Source: CAVQKZ01 sp963837325 (GTDB lineage Bacteria > Actinomycetota > Actinomycetes > Mycobacteriales > Jatrophihabitantaceae). Taken from it: 64,000 nt of DNA. The stretch is taken from NCBI GenBank assembly GCA_963837325.1, contig CAWIMV010000001.1:1612001-1676000 (forward strand), in the 5' to 3' direction. Positions 1 to 8,912 of this stretch are shown piece by piece (the first letter of the stretch is position 1; each line of letters starts with the position of its first letter). The notes beneath the pieces are model-generated. The model ran no database searches, was not told the DNA's origin, and was given only the letters and a program-made list of their open reading frames with translations. Both the position numbers and the translations under genes were made by a program.

Positions 1-1031
1 GGGTATTGGAATTGCGCGCCGCGAAATTCAACCTCACCGCGGCGGGGCACGACCGTGACCGGGTGGACCGGCGGGACAACCGAGGATTCGGTGTCGAGCA
101 CCTCCTGGATCCGTTCGGCGCATACCGACGCGCGCGGCACCATCATCAACATGAAGGTCGCCATCATCACCGACATGAGGATCTGCAACAGGTAGGCGAG
201 GAAGGCGCTCAGCGAGCCGATCTGCATCTGCCCCGATTGCACCCGGGAGGCGCCGAACCACAGCACGGCGACGCTTGAGACGTTCAGAACGAGCAGCACG
301 ACCGGAAAGATCATCGCCATCAACCGGCCGGCGCGCAGGGCAGTCGAGGTCAACTCGGAGTTGGCCGCGCCGAAGCGCTTGACCTCGACCGGCTCCCGGA
401 CGAACGCGCGGACTACCCGGATGCCGGAGATCTGCTCCCGCAACACCCCGTTGACGGCGTCGATGCGCGTCTGCATCAACCGGAATTGCGGCACCATCCG
501 CCGGATGATCAAGCCGATGGCGATGGCCAACACCGGCACGCTGACACCGAGCAGCCAGGACAGCCCGATGTCCTGACGCAGCGCCATGATGATCCCGCCG
601 ACACACATGATCGGGGCGGCGATCATCATCGTGCACGTCATCACGACCAGCATCTGGACCTGCTGGACGTCGTTGGTGTTCCGGGTGATCAGGGAGGGAG
701 CACCGAAAAGCGCGACCTCCCGGGCAGAGAACGTCCCGACCCGGCGAAAGATCGCGCCGCGCAGGTCGCGGCCGAAGCTCATCGCGGTGCGCGCGCCGAA
801 GTACACCGCGGTGATCGAACAGGCGACCTGCAGCAGTGTGACGGCCAGCATCCAACCGCCGGTGCCGAGGATGTACCCGGTGTCACCCTTGGCGATGCCG
901 TTGTCGATGATGTCGGCGTTGAGCGTTGGCAGGTAGAGCGAGGCGACCGTGCCGATGAGTTGGAGTACGACGACCGCCATCAGCCACCGGGAGTAGGGAC
1001 GAAGGAAGCGGCGGAGGACGTCAACGAGCAC
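1..1031 (-). CDS. ABC exporter, membrane domain (partial, runs off the left edge)
   Basis: This is the N-terminal part of a multidrug/lipid-type ABC exporter half-transporter. About 343 residues are visible: a full transmembrane domain of roughly six helices (for example segments resembling LIGTVASLYLPTLNADII, and a run ending AFLAYLLQILMSVMMATFM). The start of the nucleotide-binding domain (VEFRGAQFQYP) lies right at the window edge, so Walker A is outside. I chose the GTG at 1031, reading VLVDVLRRFLRPYSRW, because an AGGG ribosome-binding site lies 8 bases upstream. The gene sits 51 bp downstream of the GNAT gene and points the same way. A second half-transporter may follow beyond the window. 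The substrate is unknown. Confidence 0.85.
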   Translation of the reverse strand, partial: MLVDVLRRFLRPYSRWLMAVVVLQLIGTVASLYLPTLNADIIDNGIAKGDTGYILGTGGWMLAVTLLQVACSITAVYFGARTAMSFGRDLRGAIFRRVGTFSAREVALFGAPSLITRNTNDVQQVQMLVVMTCTMMIAAPIMCVGGIIMALRQDIGLSWLLGVSVPVLAIAIGLIIRRMVPQFRLMQTRIDAVNGVLREQISGIRVVRAFVREPVEVKRFGAANSELTSTALRAGRLMAMIFPVVLLVLNVSSVAVLWFGASRVQSGQMQIGSLSAFLAYLLQILMSVMMATFMLMMVPRASVCAERIQEVLDTESSVVPPVHPVTVVPRRGEVEFRGAQFQY

Positions 1032-1082
1032 AGTGGCAACCCTGCCGTTTCGAACTGGCACGGCGCGCACAGGACGCTGGCA

Positions 1083-1949
1083 TCACAGCAGCACCGTCGC
1101 GAGAGTGGCTGTCTGCCGCATGCCCAGGCGGGCGTACATGCGGCGAGCGGCGCCGTTGTAGTCGTTGACGTAGAGGCTGACCGTGGGCGCAAGTTGCAGG
1201 GCGTGTTTCACGACGGTGGCCACGCCGGCTGTGCCCAGGCCGCGGTTGCGCAGGTCGGGCCGAACCCACACGCCCTGGATCTGGCAGGTGTACAGCGAGA
1301 CGGCCCCGATCTCGGCCTTGAACGTGACCTGCCCGCGAAAGTCGTAGCTGGCGAAGGCCCGGCCGGCGCTCAGCAGATCACTCACCCGGGCCCGGAAGGC
1401 GGCCGTGCCGGGAGCGATGTGCGGCGAGATGCCGAGTTCCTCGGCGAACATCGCGGCGGCAGCCGGGAGATAGCGATCGAGTTCGGCCGGTCGCGCCTGC
1501 TGCACGCTTTCGTCGCCGAGCATCGGCACCGGCCGGTCGAGCACCAGCAACGGCTGATCGGGCCGGACACTGCGGGCCGGGGCCCACGACCGGGCGAGCA
1601 GCGGCCACATGACGCCGACCGCGTCGGCCCGGCCGACGATCGAGGTGCGGGCCCGCGGCCGATGCGCGACGAAGCGGGCGAGCGCCTCCCAACTGGGCCG
1701 GTCACCGCCGATCGGGACGAGGTTCGCGCCGGCGTAACAGGCGGCGATGAGCTCACCGCCCTGCCGCACGCCCACCATCGATCCGCCGAGCCGTTCCGGG
1801 CGCAGCGTCGCGGCCGCCCGCAGCCGCGCCGAGACCACGGCGTTGACGTAAGGATCGCGGTCAGCCAGCCGTTCCAGCTCGGGCAGGGCGGAATCGTCGA
1901 GCACATCCACGCGCTCGCGCTGTCGCAGAGCGGTGTGCAGTGCCGTCAC
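1083..1949 (-). CDS. GNAT N-acetyltransferase with N-terminal DUF4081 domain
   Basis: This 288-residue protein has an N-terminal DUF4081-like half (about 1-150) and a C-terminal GNAT fold. The acetyl-CoA loop is visible as VWVRPDLRNRGLGTAGVATVV near residue 235, followed by the beta-bulge segment SLYVNDYNGAARRMYARLGM. Two-part proteins of this kind commonly sit directly downstream of ispG in actinobacteria, as here (75 bp away, same strand). The acetylated substrate is not known. The start is a GTG (VTALHTALRQRERVDVLDD) with no strong ribosome-binding site. Confidence 0.85.
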   Translation of the reverse strand: MTALHTALRQRERVDVLDDSALPELERLADRDPYVNAVVSARLRAAATLRPERLGGSMVGVRQGGELIAACYAGANLVPIGGDRPSWEALARFVAHRPRARTSIVGRADAVGVMWPLLARSWAPARSVRPDQPLLVLDRPVPMLGDESVQQARPAELDRYLPAAAAMFAEELGISPHIAPGTAAFRARVSDLLSAGRAFASYDFRGQVTFKAEIGAVSLYTCQIQGVWVRPDLRNRGLGTAGVATVVKHALQLAPTVSLYVNDYNGAARRMYARLGMRQTATLATVLL

Positions 1950-2023
1950 GCCACACGACGCTACCGGCCGCAGCTACCGCGATTCGGGAGGCACTCGCAC
2001 TGCCGGCCCGTCGTCGCGGCTGG

Positions 2024-3178
2024 TCAGGTGACCGACACGCTGGGCTGACCGGAAACGACGCCGGCGTCACCCATCTCCTCGGCCATACGCAACGCTTCTT
2101 CGATCAGTGTCTCGACGATCTGCGACTCGGGGACGGTCTTGATGACCTCGCCCCGGACGAAGATCTGGCCCTTGCCGTTGCCTGACGCCACGCCCAGGTC
2201 AGCCTCGCGGGCCTCGCCCGGACCGTTGACTACGCAGCCCATGACCGCGACCCGCAACGGGACGGTCATGCCCTCGAGGCCGGCAGTGACCTTCTCGGCC
2301 AACGTGTAGACGTCGACCTGCGCTCGCCCGCAGGACGGGCAGGACACGATCTCGAGGCGGCGCTGGCGGAGGTTCAGCGACTCCAGGATCGACAGCCCGA
2401 CCTTGACCTCCTCGACGGGCGGCGCCGAGAGGGACACCCGGATCGTGTCGCCGATGCCCCGGGAGAGCAGGGCCCCGAATGCGACCGCGGACTTGATCGT
2501 GCCCTGGAACGCCGGTCCGGCCTCGGTGACGCCCAGATGCAGCGGGTACTCACAGGCCTCAGCCAGCAACTCGTACGCGCGAACCATCACGACCGGGTCG
2601 TTGTGCTTGACCGAGATCTTGAAGTCGCGAAAACCGTGTTCCTCGAACAGCGCGGCTTCGTTGAGCGCCGACTCGACGAGCGCTTCGGGCGTGGCCTTGC
2701 CGTACTTGGCCAGCAGTCGCTTGTCCAGCGAGCCGGCGTTGACCCCGATCCGCAGGGAGACGCCGGCGTCGGCGGCGGCCCGCGCGATCTCGCCCACGCG
2801 GTCGTCGAACGCCTTGATGTTGCCGGGGTTCACCCGGACGGCCGCGCAACCCGCGTCGATCGCCGCGAAGACGTACCTGGGCTGGAAGTGAATGTCGGCG
2901 ATCACCGGGATCTGTGACTTCTTGGCGATTGCCGGCAGGGCGTCGGCGTCGTCCTGCGACGGCACGGCCACGCGGACGATGTCGCAGCCGGTTGCCGTGA
3001 GTTCGGCGATCTGCTGCAGGGTCGCGTTGACGTCGGACGTGAGCGTTGTCGTCATCGACTGCACCGACACGGGCGCGTTGCCGCCCACGAGCACGGAGCC
3101 GACTTTGATCTGGCGCGAGGGCCGGCGCGGCGCGAGCACGGGCGGGGGCGGCGCGGGCATTCCGAGGGAGACAGTCAC
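2024..3178 (-). CDS. ispG: 4-hydroxy-3-methylbut-2-enyl diphosphate synthase (flavodoxin/ferredoxin-dependent)
   Basis: IspG converts 2-C-methyl-D-erythritol 2,4-cyclodiphosphate to HMBPP in the MEP isoprenoid pathway, using a [4Fe-4S] cluster. The 384-residue protein has the TIM-barrel half (PVSVQSMTTT near residue 40; HFQPRY; VRVNPGNIK) and the C-terminal cluster-binding half with SCPSCGRAQVDV and MGCVVNGPGE, which supply the cluster cysteines. I chose the GTG at 3178 (VTVSLGMPAPP) because it matches the usual actinobacterial N-terminus MTVGLGMP. An in-frame GTG at 3196 would add six residues. It is co-oriented with rseP and dxr, so two MEP enzymes flank the protease gene. Confidence 0.96.
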   Translation of the reverse strand: MTVSLGMPAPPPPVLAPRRPSRQIKVGSVLVGGNAPVSVQSMTTTLTSDVNATLQQIAELTATGCDIVRVAVPSQDDADALPAIAKKSQIPVIADIHFQPRYVFAAIDAGCAAVRVNPGNIKAFDDRVGEIARAAADAGVSLRIGVNAGSLDKRLLAKYGKATPEALVESALNEAALFEEHGFRDFKISVKHNDPVVMVRAYELLAEACEYPLHLGVTEAGPAFQGTIKSAVAFGALLSRGIGDTIRVSLSAPPVEEVKVGLSILESLNLRQRRLEIVSCPSCGRAQVDVYTLAEKVTAGLEGMTVPLRVAVMGCVVNGPGEAREADLGVASGNGKGQIFVRGEVIKTVPESQIVETLIEEALRMAEEMGDAGVVSGQPSVSVT

Positions 3179-3220
3179 AGGTCCAGTATCCGCCACTCGA
3201 TTGTCGGGCTCGATGTGTGC

Positions 3221-4573
3221 TCAGCCATTGCCGAAGAGATTGACCGGTTTGACGATGTCGGCGTAGAAGGTCAGCAGGGTGAGCACGATGAGCACCGAGG
3301 CGACGGCATACATCACCGGCAGCATCTGGGCGGTGTCGACGAAAATCGGCTGACGCGGCGGCGGTGCAGCGCCGTCCGGCCCGAGCACAGTCTTCGGCGA
3401 CGAACGGGCCTTCAGCCGGGCCCGGCCGCGCTTGGCCGCCTCGACCAGGGCCCCGGCCACGTGGCCGCCGTCGAGCGGCAGCAGCGGCAACAGGTTGAAG
3501 AAGAACAGCAACAGGTTGACGCTGGCGAGCAGGCCGATCAGCGAGAAGACCTTGTCCTGGACGTCAAGTCGATTCGTCTGGGCCAGGTCGCCGCCGATCC
3601 GGCCGATGCCGACGACACCGATCGCGCCGTTGACGTCACGTGGCTTGTTGTGAAAGACGGTGTTGTACAGACTGCCGATCTTTTCCGGGTAGCTGCCGAG
3701 CGCCCGTAGGCCGGTCGAAACCTGGTCCACGACCTGGCCGGGGATCTGGGTGATGCTCAGCGGCCGGTAGAAGTGGTGAATCACCGGCCCGACGCCGATG
3801 AAGCCGGCCTTCTTGGTCGTGGTCTCGGCGTCATTGGCGAACTTGACGTTGGTGACCGGCGTGATCTTCAGGGCGACGTCTTTGCCGTCGCGGTGAACGA
3901 CCATCGGCAGCGACTTGCCCGGCGACGCCTCGATGATCTTCACGGCGTCGTCCCAGGCGGTGATGTGCCTTCCGGCCAGCGAGACGATCTTGTCCTTGGG
4001 CAGCAGTCCGGCCTTCGCGGCCGGCGAGTTCGGCGTCGGGCACCGGGTCTGTTCGGCCGCCGGCGCATTGGCCGCGACCACACACTTGCTGACCGAACTG
4101 ACCGTCGTCGTCGCGTCGTCGTGCGGCATGCCGAGGATGCCGAACAGGCCGACGGTGAGGACGAGGTAGATCACGAAGTTCATGCTCGGGCCACCGAGCA
4201 TCACGATCATCTTCTTGCCCGGGGTCAGGCGGTAGAACTCTCGGGGGCCGTCGCCGGGCTGAACCTCGGCCCGGCTCACCCGGCGAAAGTCCTCGATCGA
4301 GGTCGCCATCCGGCGCGGCCAGCGCGAGACCTTGCCGTCGGCCCGCGGCGGCACCATCCCGATCATCCGGATGTAGCCGCCGAGCGGGATGGCCTTCAAC
4401 CCGTACTCGGTGTCGCCCCGCTTGCGCGACCACAGCGTCGGCCCGAAGCCGACCATGTATTGCGTCACCTTCACGCCGAACTTCTTGGCCGGGACCATGT
4501 GCCCGATCTCGTGCAGCCCGATAGAGATCAGCAGGCCGACCGCGAAGATGAGCACACCGAGCGTGTACAGCAT
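3221..4573 (-). CDS. rseP: RIP site-2 metalloprotease (RseP-like, M50 family)
   Basis: This is an intramembrane zinc metalloprotease that cleaves membrane-anchored substrates such as anti-sigma factors within the bilayer. The 450-residue protein shows the zinc-binding HEIGH at residues 21-25 in the first helix, a PDZ domain (SPAAKAGLLPKDKIVSLAGR) in the middle, and the third zinc ligand motif NLLPLLPLDGG near the C-terminus. I chose the ATG at 4573 (MLYTLGVLIF), preceded by GGAGAGGAG. A longer in-frame reading from 4693 would overlap dxr by 92 bp and puts a basic non-homologous tail before the first helix. It lies 28 bp downstream of dxr, the usual actinobacterial order dxr-rseP-ispG. Confidence 0.95.
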   Translation of the reverse strand: MLYTLGVLIFAVGLLISIGLHEIGHMVPAKKFGVKVTQYMVGFGPTLWSRKRGDTEYGLKAIPLGGYIRMIGMVPPRADGKVSRWPRRMATSIEDFRRVSRAEVQPGDGPREFYRLTPGKKMIVMLGGPSMNFVIYLVLTVGLFGILGMPHDDATTTVSSVSKCVVAANAPAAEQTRCPTPNSPAAKAGLLPKDKIVSLAGRHITAWDDAVKIIEASPGKSLPMVVHRDGKDVALKITPVTNVKFANDAETTTKKAGFIGVGPVIHHFYRPLSITQIPGQVVDQVSTGLRALGSYPEKIGSLYNTVFHNKPRDVNGAIGVVGIGRIGGDLAQTNRLDVQDKVFSLIGLLASVNLLLFFFNLLPLLPLDGGHVAGALVEAAKRGRARLKARSSPKTVLGPDGAAPPPRQPIFVDTAQMLPVMYAVASVLIVLTLLTFYADIVKPVNLFGNG

Positions 4574-4601
4574 CTGCGATCTCCTCTCCGGGCCGCCTGG
4601 T

Positions 4602-5792
4602 TCAGCGGTGTGCGAGCGACCGGGCCCGGGCTCGCGCCCACGCCTCGGCCTGTTCGACGTCCTCGACGGTACCTGGGTTCCCGACCGCCGCATGCTGAGT
4701 GCTCAGCCACTCATCGACTACATCGGCCACAACGTCGACAATCCGCAGGAAACCGACCGAACCCTGGTGGAAGGCCGCCACGAGCTCCTCGTTCGCGGCG
4801 TTGTACACCGCGGGCGTGCATCCACCGGCCTGCCCGGCGCGACGGGCCAGTTCGACCGCCGGGAACGCCTCGTTGTCCAGCGGCTCGAACGTCCAGTTCT
4901 GGGCGCTGGTCCAGTCCACGGCCGCCGCGGCACCGGGCACGCGGTCGGGCCAGCCCAGCGCGAGGGCGATCGTGAGCCGCATGTCCGGTGGCGATGCCTG
5001 GGCCAACGTGGCGCCGTCGGTGAACTCGACCATGGAATGCACGATCGACTGCGGATGCACGACCACGCCGATGCGCTCGTAGGGCACGTCGAACAGCAGG
5101 CGCGCCTCGATCAGTTCCAGGCCCTTGTTGACCAGCGTGGCCGAGTTCGTGGTGATCAGCTTGCCCATGTCCCACGTCGGGTGGGCCAGCGCCTGGGCCG
5201 GGGTGACGGTCTGCAGCTGAGCGCGGGAGCGGCCGCGGAACGGCCCGCCGCTCGCGGTGAGGATCAGCTGGGCCACCTCGTCGGGCGAACCGCCGCGGAG
5301 GCACTGGGCCAGCGCCGAGTGCTCAGAGTCGACCGGCACGAGCTGGCCGGGCCGGGCCCGGCTCGTGACCAGTGGGCCCCCGGCGATGAGCGATTCCTTG
5401 TTGGCGAGGGCGACGATCGAGCCGGCGTCGATGCTGGCCAGAGTCGCCCGCAGACCCTGTGCGCCCGCGACGGCATTGAGGGCGACGTCGGTGTCGCGGG
5501 CCGCGATCTCGACCGTGGCCGCAGGCCCGGCGATGATCTCGGGCAGCGGCGTGTCGCCGGTCCAGCTGTCGCGCACCCGGGCTGCTAGTTCCTCGCGGAC
5601 GTCGTCGCGGCTGACCCCCACAGCCTCGACCCGCAGTTGCGCCGCCTGCTTGGCAAGCAGGGCAACATCGTTGCCTCCGGCGCAGATCGCCGTGACCGTG
5701 AACCGGTCTGGGGCGCGCCGGACCACGTCGAGGGCCTGCGTGCCGATCGAACCGGTCGAACCGAGGACGACCACCTGCCGCGAAGAGCTCAC
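4602..5792 (-). CDS. dxr: 1-deoxy-D-xylulose 5-phosphate reductoisomerase
   Basis: Dxr performs the first committed MEP step, NADPH-dependent conversion of DXP to MEP. The 396-residue protein carries the N-terminal NADPH loop GSTGSIG, the metal/substrate segment VPVDSEHSA, the flexible loop TASGGPFRG, the HPTWDMGKLITTNSATL motif, and the PQSIVHSMVEF segment. The start is the GTG at 5792 (VSSSRQVVVLGSTG). It overlaps the stop of the upstream DUF998 gene by 4 bp (GTGA), which implies translational coupling. A longer frame up to 6233 is open only because of the GC bias and runs through the DUF998 gene. Confidence 0.96.
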   Translation of the reverse strand: MSSSRQVVVLGSTGSIGTQALDVVRRAPDRFTVTAICAGGNDVALLAKQAAQLRVEAVGVSRDDVREELAARVRDSWTGDTPLPEIIAGPAATVEIAARDTDVALNAVAGAQGLRATLASIDAGSIVALANKESLIAGGPLVTSRARPGQLVPVDSEHSALAQCLRGGSPDEVAQLILTASGGPFRGRSRAQLQTVTPAQALAHPTWDMGKLITTNSATLVNKGLELIEARLLFDVPYERIGVVVHPQSIVHSMVEFTDGATLAQASPPDMRLTIALALGWPDRVPGAAAAVDWTSAQNWTFEPLDNEAFPAVELARRAGQAGGCTPAVYNAANEELVAAFHQGSVGFLRIVDVVADVVDEWLSTQHAAVGNPGTVEDVEQAEAWARARARSLAHR

Positions 5793-6400
5793 CCGGCCAT
5801 CCTCGCAGTCGCTGCTGGGCGCCGGCGGAGCAGGACGACGACGACGACAAGGGGCCAGCAGGCCTCCGCTCCGGCGAGCAGCCGCTCGCTGAGCCCGAGC
5901 AGACCGCCGCCCGCGATCTCGACGCCGAGCCAGCCGAACAGGGCCAGCAGCACCGCGGTGGCGAACAGCCCGGCGCGCCGCCCGAGTGGGACCGGGCCAT
6001 CGGCTCCGGTCGCGGCGAGCGGCCACCCGGCCAGCGCCGCGAACCCGATGGTGGCCGCGGCAAGGTGCACCGGCGCCGAGCCGTGCACCGGCTGCGGCGC
6101 GGCAGCGACGATCAGGGTGCTCACGCCGCCGGCTGCCAGCAACCAGCGGCCCGCCGGTCGGGCCGGGCGCAGCCCGAGCGCGGTCACGAGATAGCAGGCG
6201 CCGAGGGTGGCCAAGCCCGCCGTCATGATCCATCGATCGGTGGCACCGTCGGCCGCGAGCGCGCTGATCGTCTGTCGGAGCGGACGGTAGTGGCCGGGCT
6301 GTCGATCGGCGGCCAGGGTCCAGCCGCCGATCAGCGCCACCGGACCGAGTGCCGCCGAGGCCAGCGCCCAGCCCGGCACCGCTCGAGCGGCTCCGCTCAT
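5789..6400 (-). CDS. DUF998-type six-helix membrane protein
   Basis: This is an integral membrane protein of 203 residues with about six hydrophobic helices, including a luminal GHYRPLRQTISALAADGATDRWIM segment typical of DUF998 proteins. Its function is unknown. I chose the ATG at 6400 (MSGAARAVPGW), which overlaps the stop of the upstream oxidase by 4 bp (ATGA). A start five codons earlier (MPAGPMSG, 6415) is also possible. It is coupled at both ends, to the FMN oxidase and to dxr. Confidence 0.8.
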   Translation of the reverse strand: MSGAARAVPGWALASAALGPVALIGGWTLAADRQPGHYRPLRQTISALAADGATDRWIMTAGLATLGACYLVTALGLRPARPAGRWLLAAGGVSTLIVAAAPQPVHGSAPVHLAAATIGFAALAGWPLAATGADGPVPLGRRAGLFATAVLLALFGWLGVEIAGGGLLGLSERLLAGAEACWPLVVVVVLLRRRPAATARMAG

Positions 6401-7563
6401 CGGGCCTGCAGGCACTCGCGGTCGAGATCTCCTGGCGTGCGGCGCCCGGACAAGGCGAGGGTCAGCTCGAAGTCGGCCAGCACGCTGCGCAGCACGTGGC
6501 GGATGCCGTCCTGCCCACCGTGCGCCAAGCCGTATACCCAGGGCCGCCCCACGAGAACGGCCTTGGCCCCAAGGGCCAGGGCTTTGACGATGTCGGCTCC
6601 GGTGCGGATGCCGGAGTCGAACAGCACCTCGATCTGCTCACCCACGGCGTCGACGATGCCCGGCAGCGCGTCGAGCGAACCGATCGCACCGTCGACCTGC
6701 CGCCCGCCGTGGTTGGACACCACGATGCCCTGGACTCCCGCGTCGACGGCACGCTGAGCGTCGGCGACATGCTGGATGCCCTTGAGCACCACCGGGCCGT
6801 CCCAGTGATCGCGCAGGAACGCGACGTTGTCCCAGGTGTGGTCGGTGCCGGTGAACATCGGCAACCACCGCATGAGGGCCGCAGGCAGGTCCTCGGCCGG
6901 CGGCTTGGCCAGCCCGGCGAGAAACGCGGGATCGCCGAAGTAGTTCGCCAGCCCTTCGCCGGTCAGGAACGGCAGGTAGGCGTTGTCCAGATCATGCGGG
7001 CGCCAGCCCAGGAGCCAGGTGTCGAGGGTGACGACGAGGGTGGAGAACCCCGCCCGCTGGGCGCGGTCCAGGACGCTCAGGCAGACCTGCTCGTCGTTGG
7101 GCCAGTACAGCTGGAACCAGCGGGCACCGTCGCCGTTGGCCGCGGCCACCTCTTCGATGGGAAACGACGACACGGTTGACAGGATCATCGTGAGGCCGAG
7201 TTCGGCGGTGGCTCGCGCGGTGGCGAGCTCGCCGTCCGGATGGACGATCGACTGCACGCCGATCGGAGCGGTCAACACGGGTGCGGGCATCTTGGTGCCG
7301 AGCACCGTGGCCGACAAGTCGCGGGTGGTCGCGCCGGTCAGCATTCGCGGCACAATGCGCCAGCGGTCGAGAGCCTCGCGGTTGGCGCGGGCGGTCGCTC
7401 CCGAGCCCGCTGACCCGGCCACGTACCAGAACGGCCCCGGCTCCATGCGATCGCGCGCAGATTCCTCCAGCGCCGACGTGTCGGTGGTGAACGCCGGCGT
7501 GACGCCGCCCATCCCTTGCAGGTAGATCTCGCTGGCGTAGGTGTAGAGGGGTCCGCTGGTCAT
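6397..7563 (-). CDS. FMN-dependent alpha-hydroxy-acid oxidase (lactate 2-monooxygenase-like)
   Basis: This is a (S)-2-hydroxy-acid oxidase or dehydrogenase of the glycolate oxidase superfamily, 388 residues. The FMN barrel is recognisable by PVLTAPIGVQSIVHPDGE, the active-site segment FQLYWPND, the substrate lysine region VVLKGIQH, and the catalytic His/Arg motif VSNHGGRQVDG, followed by LFDSGIRTGADIVKALALGAKAVLVGRPW. Early residues (MTSGPLYTYASEIYLQGM) resemble lactate 2-monooxygenase rather than glycolate oxidase, but the exact substrate cannot be fixed. The start ATG at 7563 lies 25 bp after the DyP gene; longer frames upstream run through that gene. Confidence 0.88.
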   Translation of the reverse strand: MTSGPLYTYASEIYLQGMGGVTPAFTTDTSALEESARDRMEPGPFWYVAGSAGSGATARANREALDRWRIVPRMLTGATTRDLSATVLGTKMPAPVLTAPIGVQSIVHPDGELATARATAELGLTMILSTVSSFPIEEVAAANGDGARWFQLYWPNDEQVCLSVLDRAQRAGFSTLVVTLDTWLLGWRPHDLDNAYLPFLTGEGLANYFGDPAFLAGLAKPPAEDLPAALMRWLPMFTGTDHTWDNVAFLRDHWDGPVVLKGIQHVADAQRAVDAGVQGIVVSNHGGRQVDGAIGSLDALPGIVDAVGEQIEVLFDSGIRTGADIVKALALGAKAVLVGRPWVYGLAHGGQDGIRHVLRSVLADFELTLALSGRRTPGDLDRECLQAR

Positions 7564-7588
7564 CCCAGCAGTCTGCCGTGCCGGTCGT

Positions 7589-8881
7589 TCAGGCGAACAA
7601 CTGCTTGCCCCACCAGTCACCCGGCCCGGACAGCCCGGGCGGCATTGCGAACAGCCCGCTGCCGGTGTGCCGGATGTACTCGTTGAGCGCGTCCTGCTGC
7701 CCGAGTCGGCGCTGGATGGCGACGAACTGGCGATGGGCGTCCTGCTGGAAGGCGATGAAGAACAGCCCGGCGTCGAGCAGACCGGAGTCGGCGTCGATGC
7801 CGTCGGTGTAGGAGTACCCGCGGCGCAGGATCTTCTGACCGCCGTTCGATGCGGGCGCGGCCAGCCGGATGTGCGCATCGCTTGGGATGACCGGTGTCCC
7901 GTCGCCCCGCTTGGCCGCGAGCTCGACGTGGTCGAACTCGTGTGTGCCGGTGAGCGGGGCGCCGCTGGTCTTGAACCGGCCGAAGACCTTCTCCTGGTCG
8001 GCGAGGTAGTCGGTGTCCCAGGACTCGATCAGCATCCGGATCCGTCGCGCGACCAGGTAGGTGCCACCGGTCATCCACGGCTGGTCGGTCTCCGCCCCCA
8101 CCCAGACATGCTGGTCGAGGTCGGGACCGGACTCGGCCTTGATGTTGTTCGTGCCGTCCTTGAACCCCATCAGGTTGCGTTCGGTCTCCTGCGACGTCGA
8201 GGTCGAGGACGTACGGCCGAAACCGAGTTGCGACCAGCGCATCACCGCAGCGCCCCGCGCCAGGCGGGCGAAGTTGCGGATCACGTGGAACGCCACGGTG
8301 GGGTCGTCCGCGCACGCCTGCACGCACAGGTCGCCACCACTGCGATCGGGGTCAAGGGTGTCGCCAGGTAGGTGCGGCAGCGGCGCCAGCGCGCTGGGTC
8401 GCCGCGACTGCAGCCCGAGGCGTTCGTCGAAGAACGACGGCCCGAAGCCAACCGTGACGGTCAGCCGCGCCGGGCCGAGACCGGTCGCCTCCCCCGTGTC
8501 GATCGGTGGCGCGTGGGGCGAGGTCTCCACCGCGCCGATCGGCAGGCCGTTGGTGAGCTGGGCCGCCGCGGCCGCCCATGTTCCCAGCATCGTCTGCACC
8601 GCCTGGGCGTGGGACGTGCTCAGGTCGAAAGCGGCGAATGCGAGGCGGTCCTGGGCCGAGGTCGCGATGCCGGCCTGGTGCCGGCCGTAGAACGGCACGC
8701 GGGTCGCCCGCTCGGACCGGGACGTCTCACTTGCTCGGGCGACCCCGAATCCCGCGCCGCCGGCTGCCGCGAGACCGGCAGCCCCGAGCGCACTGCCGAG
8801 GAAGCGCCGCCTGCTGGTCGAAGCGCGCGCCGTCTGCGCGTGGTCGTCGTCCACGGTGTGGTCCACGTTGTTGGGGTCCAC
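7589..8881 (-). CDS. efeB: Tat-exported DyP-type heme peroxidase / deferrochelatase EfeB
   Basis: This is the heme peroxidase component of the EfeUOB ferrous iron system; the family can oxidise Fe(II) and has been linked to heme iron recovery. The 430-residue protein begins with a Tat signal (SRRRFLGSALGAAG near residues 23-36). It has the DyP signature GFKDGTNN near residue 220 and a late DAHIRLAAP segment typical of EfeB. An in-frame TAA lies five codons upstream of the GTG at 8881, so the start is that GTG or one of the GTGs at 8866 or 8854. The first codons lie inside a 15-bp tandem repeat. It follows the EfeU-EfeO fusion by 31 bp. Confidence 0.92.
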   Translation of the reverse strand: MDPNNVDHTVDDDHAQTARASTSRRRFLGSALGAAGLAAAGGAGFGVARASETSRSERATRVPFYGRHQAGIATSAQDRLAFAAFDLSTSHAQAVQTMLGTWAAAAAQLTNGLPIGAVETSPHAPPIDTGEATGLGPARLTVTVGFGPSFFDERLGLQSRRPSALAPLPHLPGDTLDPDRSGGDLCVQACADDPTVAFHVIRNFARLARGAAVMRWSQLGFGRTSSTSTSQETERNLMGFKDGTNNIKAESGPDLDQHVWVGAETDQPWMTGGTYLVARRIRMLIESWDTDYLADQEKVFGRFKTSGAPLTGTHEFDHVELAAKRGDGTPVIPSDAHIRLAAPASNGGQKILRRGYSYTDGIDADSGLLDAGLFFIAFQQDAHRQFVAIQRRLGQQDALNEYIRHTGSGLFAMPPGLSGPGDWWGKQLFA

Positions 8882-8891
8882 GTTGTTGGGG
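8862..8891. repeat. 15-bp tandem duplication at the efeB start
   Basis: Two perfect head-to-tail copies of TCCACGTTGTTGGGG (8862-8876, 8877-8891) span the candidate start codons of efeB. Each copy adds one in-frame GTG (reading VDPNN), so copy-number change would add or remove a start codon without shifting the frame. Confidence 0.85.
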
Positions 8892-8912
8892 TCTTACGTT
8901 GTCGTCGTCCAC

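Noticed and set aside
34..855. Open frame on the minus strand with ATG start, 273 codons
   Set aside because: It is a shadow frame. The ABC exporter membrane domain reads cleanly in another minus-strand frame over the same bases, with helices and an NBD start.
486..2048. Long plus-strand open frame of 520 codons
   Set aside because: It crosses two clear minus-strand genes and has the His/Asp/Arg-rich composition typical of antisense frames in high-GC DNA.
4574..4693. Extended N-terminus for RseP
   Set aside because: It lies inside dxr and adds a basic tail before the first helix. The ATG at 4573 has a strong ribosome-binding site.
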